DNA from: Torymus aiolomorphi
Taxonomy: Eukaryota; Arthropoda; Insecta; Hymenoptera; Torymidae
Direction of reading: 5' to 3'
Length of the DNA: 64,000 nt
NCBI GenBank assembly: GCA_036365515.1
Contig: CM070877.1
Location: 64,238,522 to 64,302,521 of the forward strand
A program made the position numbers and the translations under genes. The notes below the pieces were generated by a model. It did not search any database. It was not told where the DNA came from and saw only the letters and a program-made list of their open reading frames with translations. Shown here one piece after another: positions 32,077 to 44,820 of the stretch (position 1 is the first letter of the stretch; each line of letters starts with the position of its first letter).

Positions 32077-32639
32077 CACTGAAAAAAAAGATTCGTTGTT
32101 TCAACTAAATATTTAGTAAAATATTTAGTAAAGTTATCTTTAGTTAAATCAACTAAATATTTCTCTGAAACAACTACATAAAGAGTAAAATCAACTAAAT
32201 TATTTAGTTAAAATAATAATTAGTAAATTTAATTAAACATTTAGTTACTTCAAATATGGTATGGTTGATTCCATTAAAAGGTTTCATTGAAAGAACTAAA
32301 TTCATTTTCTTGAAACAAGAAAATAACTTCAAATAAATGTTTATTGTTTTTAGCAAAATCAATTGGTAGAGTTAACGAAATATTTACTTAAATCAAATAA
32401 CTGAAATATTGATGAACCCAATCTCTAAAAACAAATAAATGTTTGTTTGAAACAACTACATATTTGGTTGATTTATCAATTAAAAACAAGGAAATATCTC
32501 CGACGCATTAACTAAACCATTCATTCCTTTAACAAATATTTTGTTAACTCAACTATTTATTTAGTAACTTCGACAGCATGATTTTGTTCAACTAGCTAAA
32601 AGATTTATTAAAGAATCGAATCCTAATTTACAAAATTTT

Positions 32640-35600
32640 TACTTGTTACTACTAACTATTTCATAAATTCAAATAAATAAATTAGTTGAAGTGCCAATAT
32701 CTGTATATCCAAATATGTTGTCATTCTTACTAAATACTTACTTGTTTTGAAGAAACCTTTTATTTAACCGACAAGATATTTAGTAACTGCAACTAACAGG
32801 TTTTGCAATATGAACAAAAATGATTCGTTAATTTTCTTCTCTCGTCAATCAAACGTTTCCTTGATTTGACTAAATATTTCTTAGAAGATACTAAATATTA
32901 ATTAGATTTAACTAAATGTTTAGTTAAATAAGCACTATGACAATATAAAAGAATGTAGTTAATTTGACTACATATTTCTTGGTTTCAAATAAATCTTTTG
33001 TTAAAAGGAGTAATTGCGTGCTTCAATCTATAAAACTATTTCCTTACCCCAACCAAAATTTAGTTAAAAACTTTCTCTTACTCTTATTAAGTTACAATTA
33101 GTTGACTTGAATAAATGTTTGTTCGGTCTGACTAAAAAATTAGTTAAAATGCCAGTGTCTTTGTATCCAAATACGTTGTCATTCTTACTAAATACTTAGT
33201 TGTTTTAAACAAACATTTTATTAAACCGACAAGATATTTAGTAACTGCAACTAACAGGTTTTGCAATCTGAACAAAAATGATTCGTCAATTTTCTTCCCT
33301 CGTCAATCAAACGTTTCCTTGATTTGACTAAATATTTCTTAGACGACAATAAATATTAATTAGATTTAACTAATTGTTTAGTTAAACAAGCACTATGAAA
33401 ATATAAAAGAATGTATTTAATTTGACTACATATTTCTTGGTTTCAAATAAATCTTTTGTTAAAAGGAGTAATTGCGTGCTTCTATCTACAAAACTATTTC
33501 CTCACCCCAACAAAATATTGGTTAAAAAATTTGTCTCGCGATTACTAAGTTACAATTAGTCAACTTAAATAAATGTTTGTTAGGTCTCACTAAAAAATTA
33601 GTTGAAATACCAATGTGTTTGTGTCCAAATATGTTGTCATTGTTACTAAATACTTAGTTGTTTTCAACAAACATTTTATTAAACCAAAAGATATTTAGTA
33701 ACTGCAACTAACCGGTTTTTTAATCTGGACGAAAGTGATTCGATAATTTTCTTCTCTCGTCAATCAAACGTTTCCTTGATTTGACTAAATATTTCTTAGA
33801 AGATCCTAATATTAATTAGATTTAACTAAATGTTTAGTTAAATAAGCACTATGACAATATAAAAGAATGTAGTTAATTTGACTACATATTTCTTGGTTTC
33901 AAATAAATCTTTTGTTAAAAGGAGTAATTGCGTGCTTCTATCTACAAAACTATTTCCTTACCCCAACAAAATATTGGTTAAAAAATTTCTCTCCCGATTT
34001 CTAAGTTACAATTAGTCAACTTAAATAAATGTTTGTTAGGTCTAACTAATAAATTAGTTGAAATGCCAATGTCTTTGTATCCAAATATGTTGTCATTCTT
34101 ACTAAATGTTTACTTGTTTTTAACAAATATTTTATTAAGCCGACAGGATATTTAGTAATTGCAACTAACAGGTTTTGCAATCTGAACAAAAATGATTCGT
34201 CAATTTTCTTCCCTCGTCAATCAAACGTTTCCTTGATTTGACTAAATATTTCTTAGACGACAATAAATATTAATTAGATTTAACTAAATGTTTAGTTAAA
34301 CAAGCACTATGAAAATATAAAAGAATGTAGTTAATTTGACTACATATTTCTTGGTTTCAAATAAATCTTTTGTTAAAAGGAGTAATTGCGTGCTTCAATC
34401 TACAAAACTATTTCCTTACCCCAACGAAAATTTAGTTAAAAACTTTCTCTTACTCTTATTAAGTTACAATTAGTTGACTTGAATAAATGTTTCTTCGGTC
34501 TGACTAAAAAATTAGTTAAAATGCCAGTGTCATTGTATCCAAATACGTTGTCATTCTTACTAAATACTTAGTTGTTTTAAACAAACATTTTATTAAACCG
34601 ACAAGATATTTAGTAACTGCAACTAACAGGTTTTGCAATCTGAACAAAAATGATTCGTCAATTTTCTTCCCTCGTCAATCAAACGTTTCCTTGATTTGAC
34701 TAAATATTTCTTAGACGACAATAAATATTAATTAGATTTAACTAATTGTTTAGTTAAACAAGCACTATGAAAATATAAAAGAATGTAGTTAATTTGACTA
34801 CATATTTCTTGGTTTCAAATAAATCTTTTGTTAAAAGGAGTAATTGCGTGCTTCTATCTACAAAACTATTTCCTCACCCCAACAAAATATTGGTTAAAAA
34901 ATTTGTCTCGCGATTACTAAGTTACAATTAGTCAATTTAAATAAATGTTTGTTAGGTCTGACTAAAAAATTAGTTGAAATGCCAATGTCTTTGTGTCCAA
35001 ATATGTTGTCATTGTTACTAAATTTTTAGTTGTTTTAAACAACCATTTTATTAAACCGACAAGATATTTAGTAACTGCAACTAACCGGTTTTGCAATCTG
35101 GACGAAAGTGATTCGATAATTTTCTTCTCTCGTCAATCAAACGTTTCCTTGATTTGACTAAATATTTCTTAGAAGATACTAAATATTAATTAGATTTAAC
35201 TAAATGTTTAGTTAAATAAGCACTATGACAATATAAAAGAATGTAGTTAATTTGACTACATATTTCTTTGTTTCAAATAAATCTTTGTTAAAAGGAGTAA
35301 CTGCGTACTTCTATCTACAAAACTATTTCCTCACACCAACAAAATATTGGTTAAAAAATTTGTCTCGCGATTACTAAGTTACAATTAGTCAACTTAAATA
35401 ACTGTTTGTTAGGTCTGACTAATAAATTAGTTGAAATGCCAATGTCTTTGTATCCAAATATGTTGTCATTCTTACTAAATATTTACTTGTTTTAAACAAA
35501 CATTTTATTAAGCCGACAGGATATTTAGTAACTGCAACTAACAGGTTTTGTAATCTGAACAAAAATGATTCGTGAATTTCTTCTCTCGTCAATCAGACGT

Positions 35601-36010
35601 TTCCTTGATTTGACTTAATATCTCTTAGACGACAATAAATATTAATTAGATTTAACTAAGTGTTTAGTTAAACAAGCACTATGACAATATAAAAGAATGT
35701 AGTTAATTTGACTACATATTTCTTGGTTTCAAATAAATCTTTTGTGAAAAGGTGTAATTGCGTGCTTCTATCTACAAAACTATTTCCTCACACCAACAAA
35801 ATGTTGGTTAAAAAATTTGTCTCGCGATTACTAAGTTACAATTAGTCAACTCAAATAACTGTTTGTTAGGTTTGACTAATAAATTAGTTGAAATTCCAAT
35901 GTCTTTGTATCCAAATATGTTGTCATTCTTATTAAATATTTACTTGTTTTAAATAAACATTCTATTAAGCCGACAGGATATTTAGTAACTGCAACTAACA
36001 GGTTTTACAA
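32640..36010 (+). repeat. 458-bp tandem repeat, about 7.5 copies
   Basis: The marker GTTGTCATT recurs at 32,717, 33,175, 33,633, 34,089, 34,547, 35,005, 35,462 and 35,919, spacings of 456-458. Each unit contains conserved blocks such as CGTCAATCAAACGTTTCC, AAGCACTATGA and GGAGTAATTGCGT. Alternate units share variants (for example units 2 and 5), hinting at a higher-order arrangement of about three units. Confidence 0.9.
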
Positions 36011-36287
36011 TCTAAAATGTTGATGCCGGTAAGGTAGAGATCGTGTCGATACTTTACACGGCCTTTTATATTAAAGTTTACTAAATATTTCATAGTTTCA
36101 AATAAATCGTTAGTTACAAATGATGAGTTACACACATATTATTTAGTTTATAAATCATTAATTAAAATGTAATTAAGAATGTATATTAATTATAAGAATA
36201 TAATTAATTATTAGATTGATGTGCGCGATATTTTACATTTACATGCAACTCTATACTTAGTTAAAATTGAAATTTTGTAGGGTACAA

Positions 36288-36371
36288 GCGTTGCGTAGCG
36301 TAGCGGTTAGAGCGTTAGCCTTGTAATCCGAGGGTCCCGAGTTCGATCCCACCTTAGGTCAAAAATTTTTT
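36288..36371 (+). ncRNA. tRNA-like sequence with Pol III promoter elements (SINE head or pseudo-tRNA)
   Basis: A consensus-fitting A box, TAGCGTAGCGG, is at 36,296-36,306 and a B box, GTTCGATCC, at 36,341-36,349, 34 bases apart as in a tRNA. A T6 run at 36,366-36,371 could end Pol III transcription. The middle resembles an anticodon loop CTTGTAA (threonine UGU), but the anticodon and T stems pair poorly, so this is not a working tRNA. It is the only such segment between the two tandem arrays. Confidence 0.5.
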
Positions 36372-36929
36372 CTGCGTTTTTTTCTGTTAGATAATATGTA
36401 AATGCGAAACTGCGAGCGATAATTAATATAAATTAATGCGAATATATATAATAATAATTTGATTTAATATTAATAAAATTACTATATAATAACTATGCAG
36501 AATCCATATTAAGTTACAGGAATTCAGGAAAAATCACCAACTTCAATACCGATGGTTGTACGAAAAGGCTACAAGAAAGAAAAAACTTTTATTTCAAAAT
36601 TATTAAAAAAAAAATTTTTATAATTTTTTTGAAATAATTAGCAAAATATTTTGTAAAATTGACTAAACAGTTAGTTGATTCAACAAATCATTTATTCATA
36701 TTTATTAAATGTTTCGTTAATCTAATGCAGCGGTTAGTTAGTATCATAAAATATTTCACTGTTTTAATTAAATGTTTAGTAATTACAAACAAGTATTTAG
36801 TCAAAATAATTGAATAATTTATCAAACAAGATAAATTGTTAGTTAATACAATGAATCGTTTAGTCAGTTTCACAAAATTATTTATTGCTCCAGATAAATA
36901 GTTAGTAATTTCAGTAAAATGTTTTGTCA

Positions 36930-37560
36930 AATTGATTAAGTATTTCATTGATCTTAATAATCTGTTAGTTCATCCAATGAATCGTTTAGTCAATTTCATA
37001 AAATATTTTGTTGCACCAGAAAAATATTTTGTAATTTCAAGAAAATTTTTAGTCAAATTGATTAGGTATTTCATTGTTCTTAATAACCCGTTAGTTGATG
37101 GAATGAATTATTTAGTCAATTTCATAAAATATTTTGTTGCTCCAGATAAATACTTAGTCATTTCAGTAAAATCTTTTGTCAAATTGATTAAGTATTTCAT
37201 TGTTCTTAATAACCCGTTAGTTCATGCAACGAATCGTTTAGTCAATTTCATAAAATATTTTGTTGCTCCAGATAAATATTTTGTAATTTCAGGAAAATCT
37301 TTAGTCAAATTGATTAAGTATTTCATTGTTTTTAATAACCCGTTAGTTCATGCAATGAATTGTTTAGTCAATTTCATAAATTATTTTGTTGCTCCAGATA
37401 AATGTTTTGTAATTTGAATAAAATATTTTATCAAATTGATTAAGTATTTCGTTGTTCTTAACAACTAATTAGTTTGTGCAATGAATCGTTTAGTCAATTT
37501 TATAAACTATTTTGTTGCTTTAATTAAATATTTAGTCATTTCAATACAATATTTTATAGA
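36930..37560 (+). repeat. 126-bp tandem repeat, about 5 copies
   Basis: The ATTGATTAAG marker (AGG in one unit) recurs at 36,931, 37,057, 37,183, 37,309 and 37,435, exactly 126 bases apart. Because 126 is a multiple of three, the array gives a 161-residue open frame with a 42-residue period, which I regard as non-coding. Confidence 0.88.
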
Positions 37561-37800
37561 ATTCATTTAATATTTTATCAATCTAAATAACCTGTTAGTT
37601 GATACAATGAATCGTTTAGTTAACTTCATAAAATATTTCTTTATTTTTAGTAAATATTTAGTTCATGTAACTAAATTTTTATTATTTTTAATAACTAAAT
37701 TAGCTGATGCAATATAATATTTAGTTGGTAGGCTTTAATGAAATCATTTAGTTGTTTCAACTAAATATTTACTTGAAACTACTAATCTTTTTTTTCAGTG

Positions 37801-38699
37801 TACCTTCCGGAGTATTATTTTTTACAAAAATAACTCCTGCACTTGAATAAAATTCTTAAATATTCATCGAAAATATAATAACATATATGTTTGTAAAATA
37901 TTATGAAAAGATAAATATTGCTGACCAATGGTTATGTCATAGAATTACTTCATAGAACTTTCATATATTACTTTATAATTATAACAATACGTTGTAACAT
38001 CACATTTTGATATTACAATACTAAAATAGTATAAATTAGGTCGACCTACAGAATTAGTATGGTAGATTAGAAAATCTAGACTCGAATAGCCCAGATTGGG
38101 AAGGAGGCTCTGAGCAGCTTATAGACACTCCTCTAAAAGTTATGTTTACTTACGTGTATTTTTTCTTACCCTTACAACAACCTCAGATTTCAGAGGGTAT
38201 GCGTATTATGAGTATTATTTATAATTAGAAGAATAGAAACAATAAAACTAATATTACATTGTTTTGCAATAGATTTTACCTCTATAACTCAAGTACTTAC
38301 TCTCTTACAAACATTTTAATATTTTTCTTCGTAAACTTATTTAAAAAACTGTACAGTATATATAATAGTAATAAAAACAACTTTTAAAACAATAAACGTC
38401 TTACGTTTTAAAACTATGAAACACAACTGACTGTTAATTATAAAACAGAAGCGAAATAAACGAATAAAAATAAAACGAACGAGTTAAAAATACAATTTTA
38501 TCTTCGGTCGAAGGTCGGTGAATGATGAAAATAAGTATAGATTATAAAAATCACATTTTCAGTAACATTAAGGCATCATACACGATCTACAAACTATATA
38601 CAAGAACTTGTGTTCTTTTGTATTATTACAAATTATTTATATTATTACAGATCATTTATTGAAAAATTGGAATAAATTACTCTGAAAAGATTTTTTTTA
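37801..38699. other. AT-rich internal sequence of the DNA transposon
   Basis: No gene or repeat recognised. The target duplication TA of the preceding element starts it. Confidence 0.45.
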
Positions 38700-39190
38700 T
38701 TCATAGTATATAAATAGAAGCGAGCACTACCTTTACGAATATCAGAATTCTTGTTATCGTTTAATGTTTTTCAGCTGTAAGATAAGCTGGAATACATAAA
38801 AAATTTGTTTATGCTTATAAAAACATTTTAATTTTCGAGTTGTATTCAGGACACATCAGTACATTTAAATATTGTAGTAGAGTAAAATATTTATTCCCTT
38901 TCAGTTTTTTTCTCAGATCTAAATTTTTGAATTTTAAATAAGGGGTGTTTACCCTTGTACAAGGGACCAATATACCTATTTATGTATTCAATTTACCAAA
39001 AAATAAGTTTTAGAATTAATTAATCGCAGTTGCACGAAACAACTATTTTTTAGTTGATCGAAAATCAAATATTGTAATAAGGGGTTGTTTACCCCCCTGA
39101 TGGGGGTAAATTTTTTTAAGCGAGTTAATTTATTAAATTTTGATTAGTTTTGTGTACCCAGTATAAAACAGAAAAAAATTTATTTATATA

Positions 39191-41247
39191 TGGGAGCGTT
39201 CAGCAGAAACGGGCCACCGAGCGCGCGCGGTGCCTTTTTTCGCGTAAAAGGCGCTCTGTTTAACTCGTTCATAATCGTATACTGCGTCTTTGGAAAAAAA
39301 ACCAAGGACCTATATCGATAGATTTTTTCCTGCTCTTTCCAATGGTGCCATTGTTTTTATTGCGAAATGCTTTCTTCCGGACGAAAACTCGAGTTGAATA
39401 TTGAAAGCCATTTTTCTCAAAGTATATCATGTTTTTTTCAAAATAAACTACACCATTGGAAAGTACAACTCTTAAGCTTCAAAACCCTATCTTGGAGAAG
39501 TTGGAGAAATAAAGGGTTTACAAGTAACAAAATGAAAAAGACAACGCCGAGGGTCCGCGCGAGCCCCTCGCGCCCGTGCGTACGGCACGTTTAAGTGCAC
39601 GCTCTATTCAATTCGCTAATAATCGTGTACCAAGTCTCTGAAAAAAGAACTAAGGACATATATCGATAGATTTTTTCCTGCTCTTTCCAATGGTGCTATT
39701 ATTTTTATTCCGAAATGCTTCCTTCTAGTTGAAAATTCCATTTGAATGTTTAAACTCTATTTTTTCAATAAAATATCAGTTTTTTCTTCAAAATGTATTA
39801 TATTCTTCAAAAGTACAAGTCTTAAACTATAAAATATTATATTTTTAATAATTTTTCTTTCTCAATATTTATTATTTTCTTAATAAAAGAAAGCTTAATA
39901 AAATGTCTAACATTTTAAATCGTTGCTGTAATCCATTTGATGAAATAAAACATTCATCGAAACTTAGGTTTGTTTCCGATAAACTTAGAGCTTGTTATCC
40001 GCATTTAACTGATAGAGATAAAATATACGATTCTTGTCGAATAAAATCTAATGCTCAGATTGAAGAAGAGAGTGAGATTTCAATAGAAGATTCTAAAGAA
40101 ATTATTTTTAATTTGAAAAAATTGTTGAATGACCAAAATTTGACAAAAATGGAAAAGATATTACTTTTGAAATTACTTCCTAAAAACTGGAGCACTCGCA
40201 AAGTAGCTAGATTTTCGAACTTGTCTCGTCGACTTTCATCGAAATGTAAATTATTTGATAACCCAGCCCAATTAAATGACAACAGAGGAAATAAAAAAAT
40301 ATCAAGTGATACTTTAGATCAAGCAAAGCTCTTCTATGAAAGTGATGAGAATAGTAGAATTATGCCAGGCTATAAAGATAACAAATGTATAAAAAATGAT
40401 GATGGCACAAAAAGTTACACCCAGAAACGGCTTGTTTTATACAATCTTCGAGAACTATATTTAAAATATAAGCAACAGTATCCTGGATCGAAAATAGGAT
40501 TCAGTAAATTTGCCGAATGTCGTCCTAAATATTGTGTTTTAGCCGCTGTCTTTTTGATCTTACTATTTTTGAACTTTTCATGTTTCAACTTAAAAATATA
40601 ATATTTTATAGTTTAAGACTTGTACTTTTGAAGAATATAATTCATTTTGAAGAAAAGACTGATATTTTATTGAAAAAATAGAGTTTAAACATTCAAATGG
40701 AATTTTCAACTAGAAGGAAGCATTTCGGAATAAAAATAATAGCACCATTGGAAAGAGCAGGAACAAATCTATCGATATATGTCCTTAGTTCTTTTTTCAG
40801 AGACTTGGTACACGATTATTAGCGAATTGAATAGAGCGTGCACTTAAACGTGCCGTACGCACGGGCGCGAGGGGCTCGCGCGGACCCTCGGCGCTGTCTT
40901 TTTTATGTTGTTACTTTAAAACCCTTTATTTCTCCAACTTCTCCAAGATAGGGTTTTGAAGCTTAAGAGTTGTACTTTCCAATGGTGTAGTTTATTTTGA
41001 AAAAACATGATATACTTTGAGAAAAATGGCTTTCAATATTCAACTCGAGTTTTCGTCCGGAAGATAGCGTTTCGCAATAAAAACAATGGCACCATTGGAA
41101 AGAGCAGGAAAAAATCTATCGATATAGGTCCTTGGTTTTTTTTTTCAAAGACGCAGCATACGATTATGAGCGAGTTAAACAGAGCGCCTTTTACGCGAAA
41201 AAAGGCACCGCGCGCGCTCGGTGGCCCGTTTCTGCTGGACGCTCCCA
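39191..41247. mobile_element. 2.06-kb element with about 660-bp terminal inverted repeats
   Basis: It starts TGGGAGCGTTCAGCAGAAAC and ends with the inverse. The arms (39,191-39,852 and about 40,592-41,247) match with few differences, including CGCGCG-rich and TTTCCAATGG motifs. The empty site is visible in the inverted copy at 29,190-29,225, where the flanks join with a single TA, proving a TA target duplication. The centre carries one truncated ORF. Confidence 0.85.
39903..40601 (+). CDS. N-terminal half of an unclassified transposon-type protein
   Basis: The 232-residue frame starts with SNILNRCCNPF, has a Ser/Glu-rich helical middle, LLKLLPKNWSTRKVARF, and then LFYESDENSRIMPG, KRLVLYNLRELYLKY and KIGFSKFAECRPKYCVLA. 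After that point it reads into the right inverted repeat and loses similarity, so the C-terminal half is missing. The 15-422 fragment has the motifs I associate with the C-terminal half of this family. Whether this is the transposase of the TA-flanked element is an inference. Confidence 0.5.
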   Translation: MSNILNRCCNPFDEIKHSSKLRFVSDKLRACYPHLTDRDKIYDSCRIKSNAQIEEESEISIEDSKEIIFNLKKLLNDQNLTKMEKILLLKLLPKNWSTRKVARFSNLSRRLSSKCKLFDNPAQLNDNRGNKKISSDTLDQAKLFYESDENSRIMPGYKDNKCIKNDDGTKSYTQKRLVLYNLRELYLKYKQQYPGSKIGFSKFAECRPKYCVLAAVFLILLFLNFSCFNLKI

Positions 41248-41593
41248 TATACATATTTAATATTGAAATATCTTAATATCCGTTTTAGGGGTAGTTTATC
41301 CCGTGTAAAAAGCATTTTCCGTAAAACACGGGGACACGTCAACTTAATTTTTTTAATTTGTTAATAATACAATTTTTTTTTAGGATTCAATCAATTTTGT
41401 AATTTTTTGAGCGAAAAAATTGTCAAAATGTTAGGGTTTTCTTTTATAAAAAATAAGGGATGCTACCCTTTTAGGTAGAAATATTGCACAAATATTCGTT
41501 TTTCAATTGCGAATCATATCCCCTTTGCTTCATCAAAAAATTCCAATTCGTTCCGGAGATATAAAAAAAAAACTATTTTTAGGGGTGAACTTA

Positions 41594-42625
41594 TACTTCT
41601 TAATAAAAGACAATGAATTGTTCTGAAATTTAACAGAGATGTAGTTTTTTTCATATTTAAGAATCGATATTTTTATGAAATATTTTTATGAAATTTTTAC
41701 GAAATCATATTTTGAAAGTCAATTATTAACGTTACCCTAGTACACATTGCCGCGGGAATCAATCTGAAATTACTTTCTTTTAAGGGATGTGCCCTAGTAC
41801 ACAATAATTATTTTATTTATATATGATATAGAAATTAAATAGAACTATTGCATATTTTGCACTAAAACTTTATATTTGTGTTTTGGGGCTAATTTGGAAT
41901 GAGTCAAAAAATTTTGACCAACATAACCTCTTGAAATTTTAACACAATGTTGTACTCGATAAGTCTAATAGGTGGTAACAATTTTGAGTCAATCAATCGA
42001 ATATTCTTTTTAAAAATGCAAATATAAGAAATTTATAAACAAATTTTAACCTCAAATATCTTTGGTCACAACGGTCAAATTTTTTCGGCAAAAAACTGAA
42101 TCCTTAGATATAAAAAAGCTAATTCTTTGCCAATTTTCAAAACGATTCATTGACTTTTACTCCTGTTATCGTAAAGGAAAGAAAACGCACTTGATTCAAA
42201 AATAATTTTTCTCTCAGAAACAAATCAACATCAGCTCTTGAAATTTTAACACAATGTTGTACTCGATAAGTGTAATAAGTGGTAAAAATTTTGAGTGGAA
42301 AAATGAAGAAGTTTTTGAGATATTAATTAAAGAAATATAAACCATATTTACATTAATAACAAATGACAGGCTAGAGATAATTTAAATTTAAAAAAAAAGA
42401 AATTGTAGGTAATTTAAAGACCTTTTAATAAAAATTTAGTTTATCAAGTAATACTGGCTGAAACAAATTAAAAAATCAAAAAAACGAAAAATTCAAAATC
42501 GTTTTTTGGTTACAAAAAAAATCGGTAAAATCAAAAAGTAGGTTATGCACTCTCTATTCTCCTCCGAAACGAAGAGAATAAGCCTTTTCCGATGTAAATC
42601 GGTCGATCGGTTCAAAAGTTATCGT

Positions 42626-42630
<5 letters not shown>
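41594..42630. other. AT-rich sequence with a short direct repeat
   Basis: A 55-bp segment around AACACAATGTTGTACTCGAT occurs at about 41,934 and again at about 42,240. ACCCTAGTACACA and GCCCTAGTACACA occur at 41,732 and 41,791. No gene. Confidence 0.5.
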
Positions 42631-42716
<86 letters not shown>

Positions 42717-42783
42717 TACACACACACACACAGACAGACACACACACGCACGCACGCGCACACACACACACGCACGCACAGAC
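42631..42783. repeat. (CA)n/(GCAC)n microsatellite
   Basis: An imperfect CA tract with CGCA and GACA variants. Opposite-strand Cys/Val frames are artefacts of the repeat. Confidence 0.9.
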
Positions 42784-42879
42784 ACGAAATTTTTTTTTAT
42801 CAAAAACAACGGATTTTAGCGTCAAAAGGCTCAAAACATATTTTTGAACATTTTTTGTTTCAAAAAAGTTTTTCACCGT

Positions 42880-44820
42880 TACAAAGCTTCCTCTTTGAGG
42901 AAGCAAAATAGTTTAGAATTGAAAAAATCACTGATGGTTTGGTTGTTCCTGATGGTTTCTAGCTCTCTTCCTTTGATGTTGACACGCTCTTTTCAAGCAT
43001 TACTTCCATTGCCGACCTATGCTATTGTTACACTTAGTCTGGGGGAAAAATTTAATTTCACGATCCATCCAGACAAAAGAACAATTTTCCAACACATTAA
43101 GGACATCGAAAATAACGTCCGCGTAACTGATATGAATAATGAAGCTAGAGATGATCATATTGATAATTTTAATAAGTTTATTAAAAATAACAATAAGAGA
43201 CATATGTTATGAAGACAAAACGATAAGTTACAACCTTTTTAAAACAAAACAATTTTTGAAATCTAATCCCGACATTTTCGTTACGAAAGCCGATAAAGGA
43301 AATGTCACTGTAATCCTAAACAAATCAGAATACATACAGAAAGTAGAACTAGCACTCTCAGATAGAAATTACTATGCCATCATCAAAAAATCACTTTTGA
43401 ACAAATTGCAAGAAAAACATCAAATGTTTGATAAAAAATTGGAGGACGAAAGGTGTTTTTGATACAGACGATTGTTTTTCTTACGTGTCACATACTGAAA
43501 TAGAGCAGACAAATATCGCCAGGGCGTATGCCTTAGTTAAGATTCACAAAACGGGCAATCCCATCCACATTATTGTATCTGTTATTGGTAGTCCTACCTA
43601 CGCCCTTGACAAAAGCCTATCTTTACTCTTTAATAGACATTTCCCCCGGCCTACTTCCACAATAAAAAATAGTTTAGAATTGAAAAAAATCACTGATGGT
43701 TTCGTTGTTCCTGATGGTTTCGAGCTCTCTTCCTTTGATGTTGTCTCGCTCTTTTGAAACATTCCTTCCGATCTAATCCTTCAAGCTCTTGCAAAGAAAT
43801 GGAAGTTTCTGAATAATAAATTCAATTTATCCATGGCACAATTCTTAGAAGGTATCAGATTGTTACTTGATTCATCCTATCTGCAGTTTAATAATAAGTT
43901 TTATCAGCAAACCATTGGAGCCCCTATGAGATTTTGCACTAGCCCATGGTTTGCGGATATCACTTTAGAGTTTTAGAAACATTGTTTAGAACGATTGTTT
44001 TTTAATCACTAACAAAGATAAACTAAACGAAATTCTCTCTACTTTCAATAGTTACAACTAACATTTACAATTCACTATAGAACAGGAAAATAACAATAGC
44101 ATAAGTTTCTTAGGCATTAAACTCATAAGAACAGAAAACAATAGCATTATCACAAACTGGTACCGGAAGGATACTGTATCTGGACGCTATATCAATTATC
44201 TTTCACACCATCTCCAATCGCGAAAAATAGCTATCATCTATAATTTGGTCGATAAATCCATTAAACTGTCGCATCCACAGTTTCACCAAGAAAATTTATA
44301 CATAGTAAAACATTACCTCCGCTGCAACTCCTATCCCGAACACATTATTAATAAATACATCACTAAGGGACTCAAGGCTATAGATAACAATTTTTCGTCG
44401 AACAATCAAATTAATAAACGCACCATCTTCCTTAGAGAAGACAAAGTAGTCCTCCCATACATAAAACATCTCATTCCAAAATTTTACCATATCCTACATA
44501 ACCACAATTTAATTCCGATAAATAAAACCATTAACAAGTTTAACAACATAATAACTTTAGGTAAGGACCGACTCAATAAGCTAGATGCTAATGGGATTGT
44601 TTACAAAATTATTGCCAAAGTTGCTTGTCCACTTACATTGGCATGAGCAAAAGAAAATTAAAAAAGTGAGCCAGTGAAGATATCAGGGCCGTACAAAATT
44701 GCTCAAACACCTCTGCATTAGCTGGACACGCAGAAAAAACTGGTCACACAATTGATTTCAACAATATTAAAATTTTAGATAATGAAACTAATTTTAGTTA
44801 GTTTAATTTTATTAGTAGCT
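42880..44820 (+). pseudogene. Penelope-like RT and GIY-YIG endonuclease (right copy)
   Basis: Successive frames give the N-terminal Penelope region with VTKADKGNVTVILNKSEY (43,139-43,462) and YALVKIHKTGNP (43,428-43,757), then the RT core with SSFDVVSLF and later AKKWKFLNNKF (about 43,790), then the thumb region (44,245-44,646) and the start of the GIY-YIG domain GIVYKI. The YVDD motif region is deleted near 43,975. A segment around ITDGFVVPDGFE (43,668-43,760) is present in a shortened, altered copy at 42,910-42,995. The copy is thoroughly broken. Confidence 0.75.

Larger units (their letters stand above)
32077..37800. mobile_element. 5.7-kb element with CACTGAAAA termini and internal tandem arrays
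   Basis: It starts CACTGAAAAAAAAGATT and ends with the inverse AATCTTTTTTTTCAGTG, with an imperfect inverted repeat of about 40 bases. TA lies on each side (32,075-32,076 and 37,801-37,802), consistent with a TA duplication. It has no transposase. The interior is made of TTTAGTNNNACTAAAT-like motifs, an array of 458-bp units and an array of 126-bp units, with a tRNA-like sequence in between. I regard it as a large non-autonomous, satellite-bearing element. Confidence 0.65.
28858..41593. mobile_element. DNA transposon with long diverged inverted repeats and a pogo/Tigger-like transposase
   Basis: The segment 28,858-29,700 is an inverted, diverged copy of 38,700-41,593 once the 39,191-41,247 insertion is removed. 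Shared landmarks are the TTCCAATTCGTTCCGGAGAT block, AAAACACGGGGAC, and the GGGGTAAATTTTTTTAAGCG block. Between them lies a DDE_1-type transposase on the minus strand and the 32,077-37,800 insertion. The true termini are not clear, because the left copy continues past 28,858 in sequence not found on the right. Confidence 0.6.

Noticed and set aside
32640..36010. CRISPR-like regular array
   Set aside because: Units are 458 bp with no short repeat-spacer structure, and the window is eukaryotic.
36688..37417. 161-residue and 86-residue open frames with regular repeats
   Set aside because: The period of 42 residues equals the 126-bp DNA repeat, there is no conserved protein, and both strands are open.
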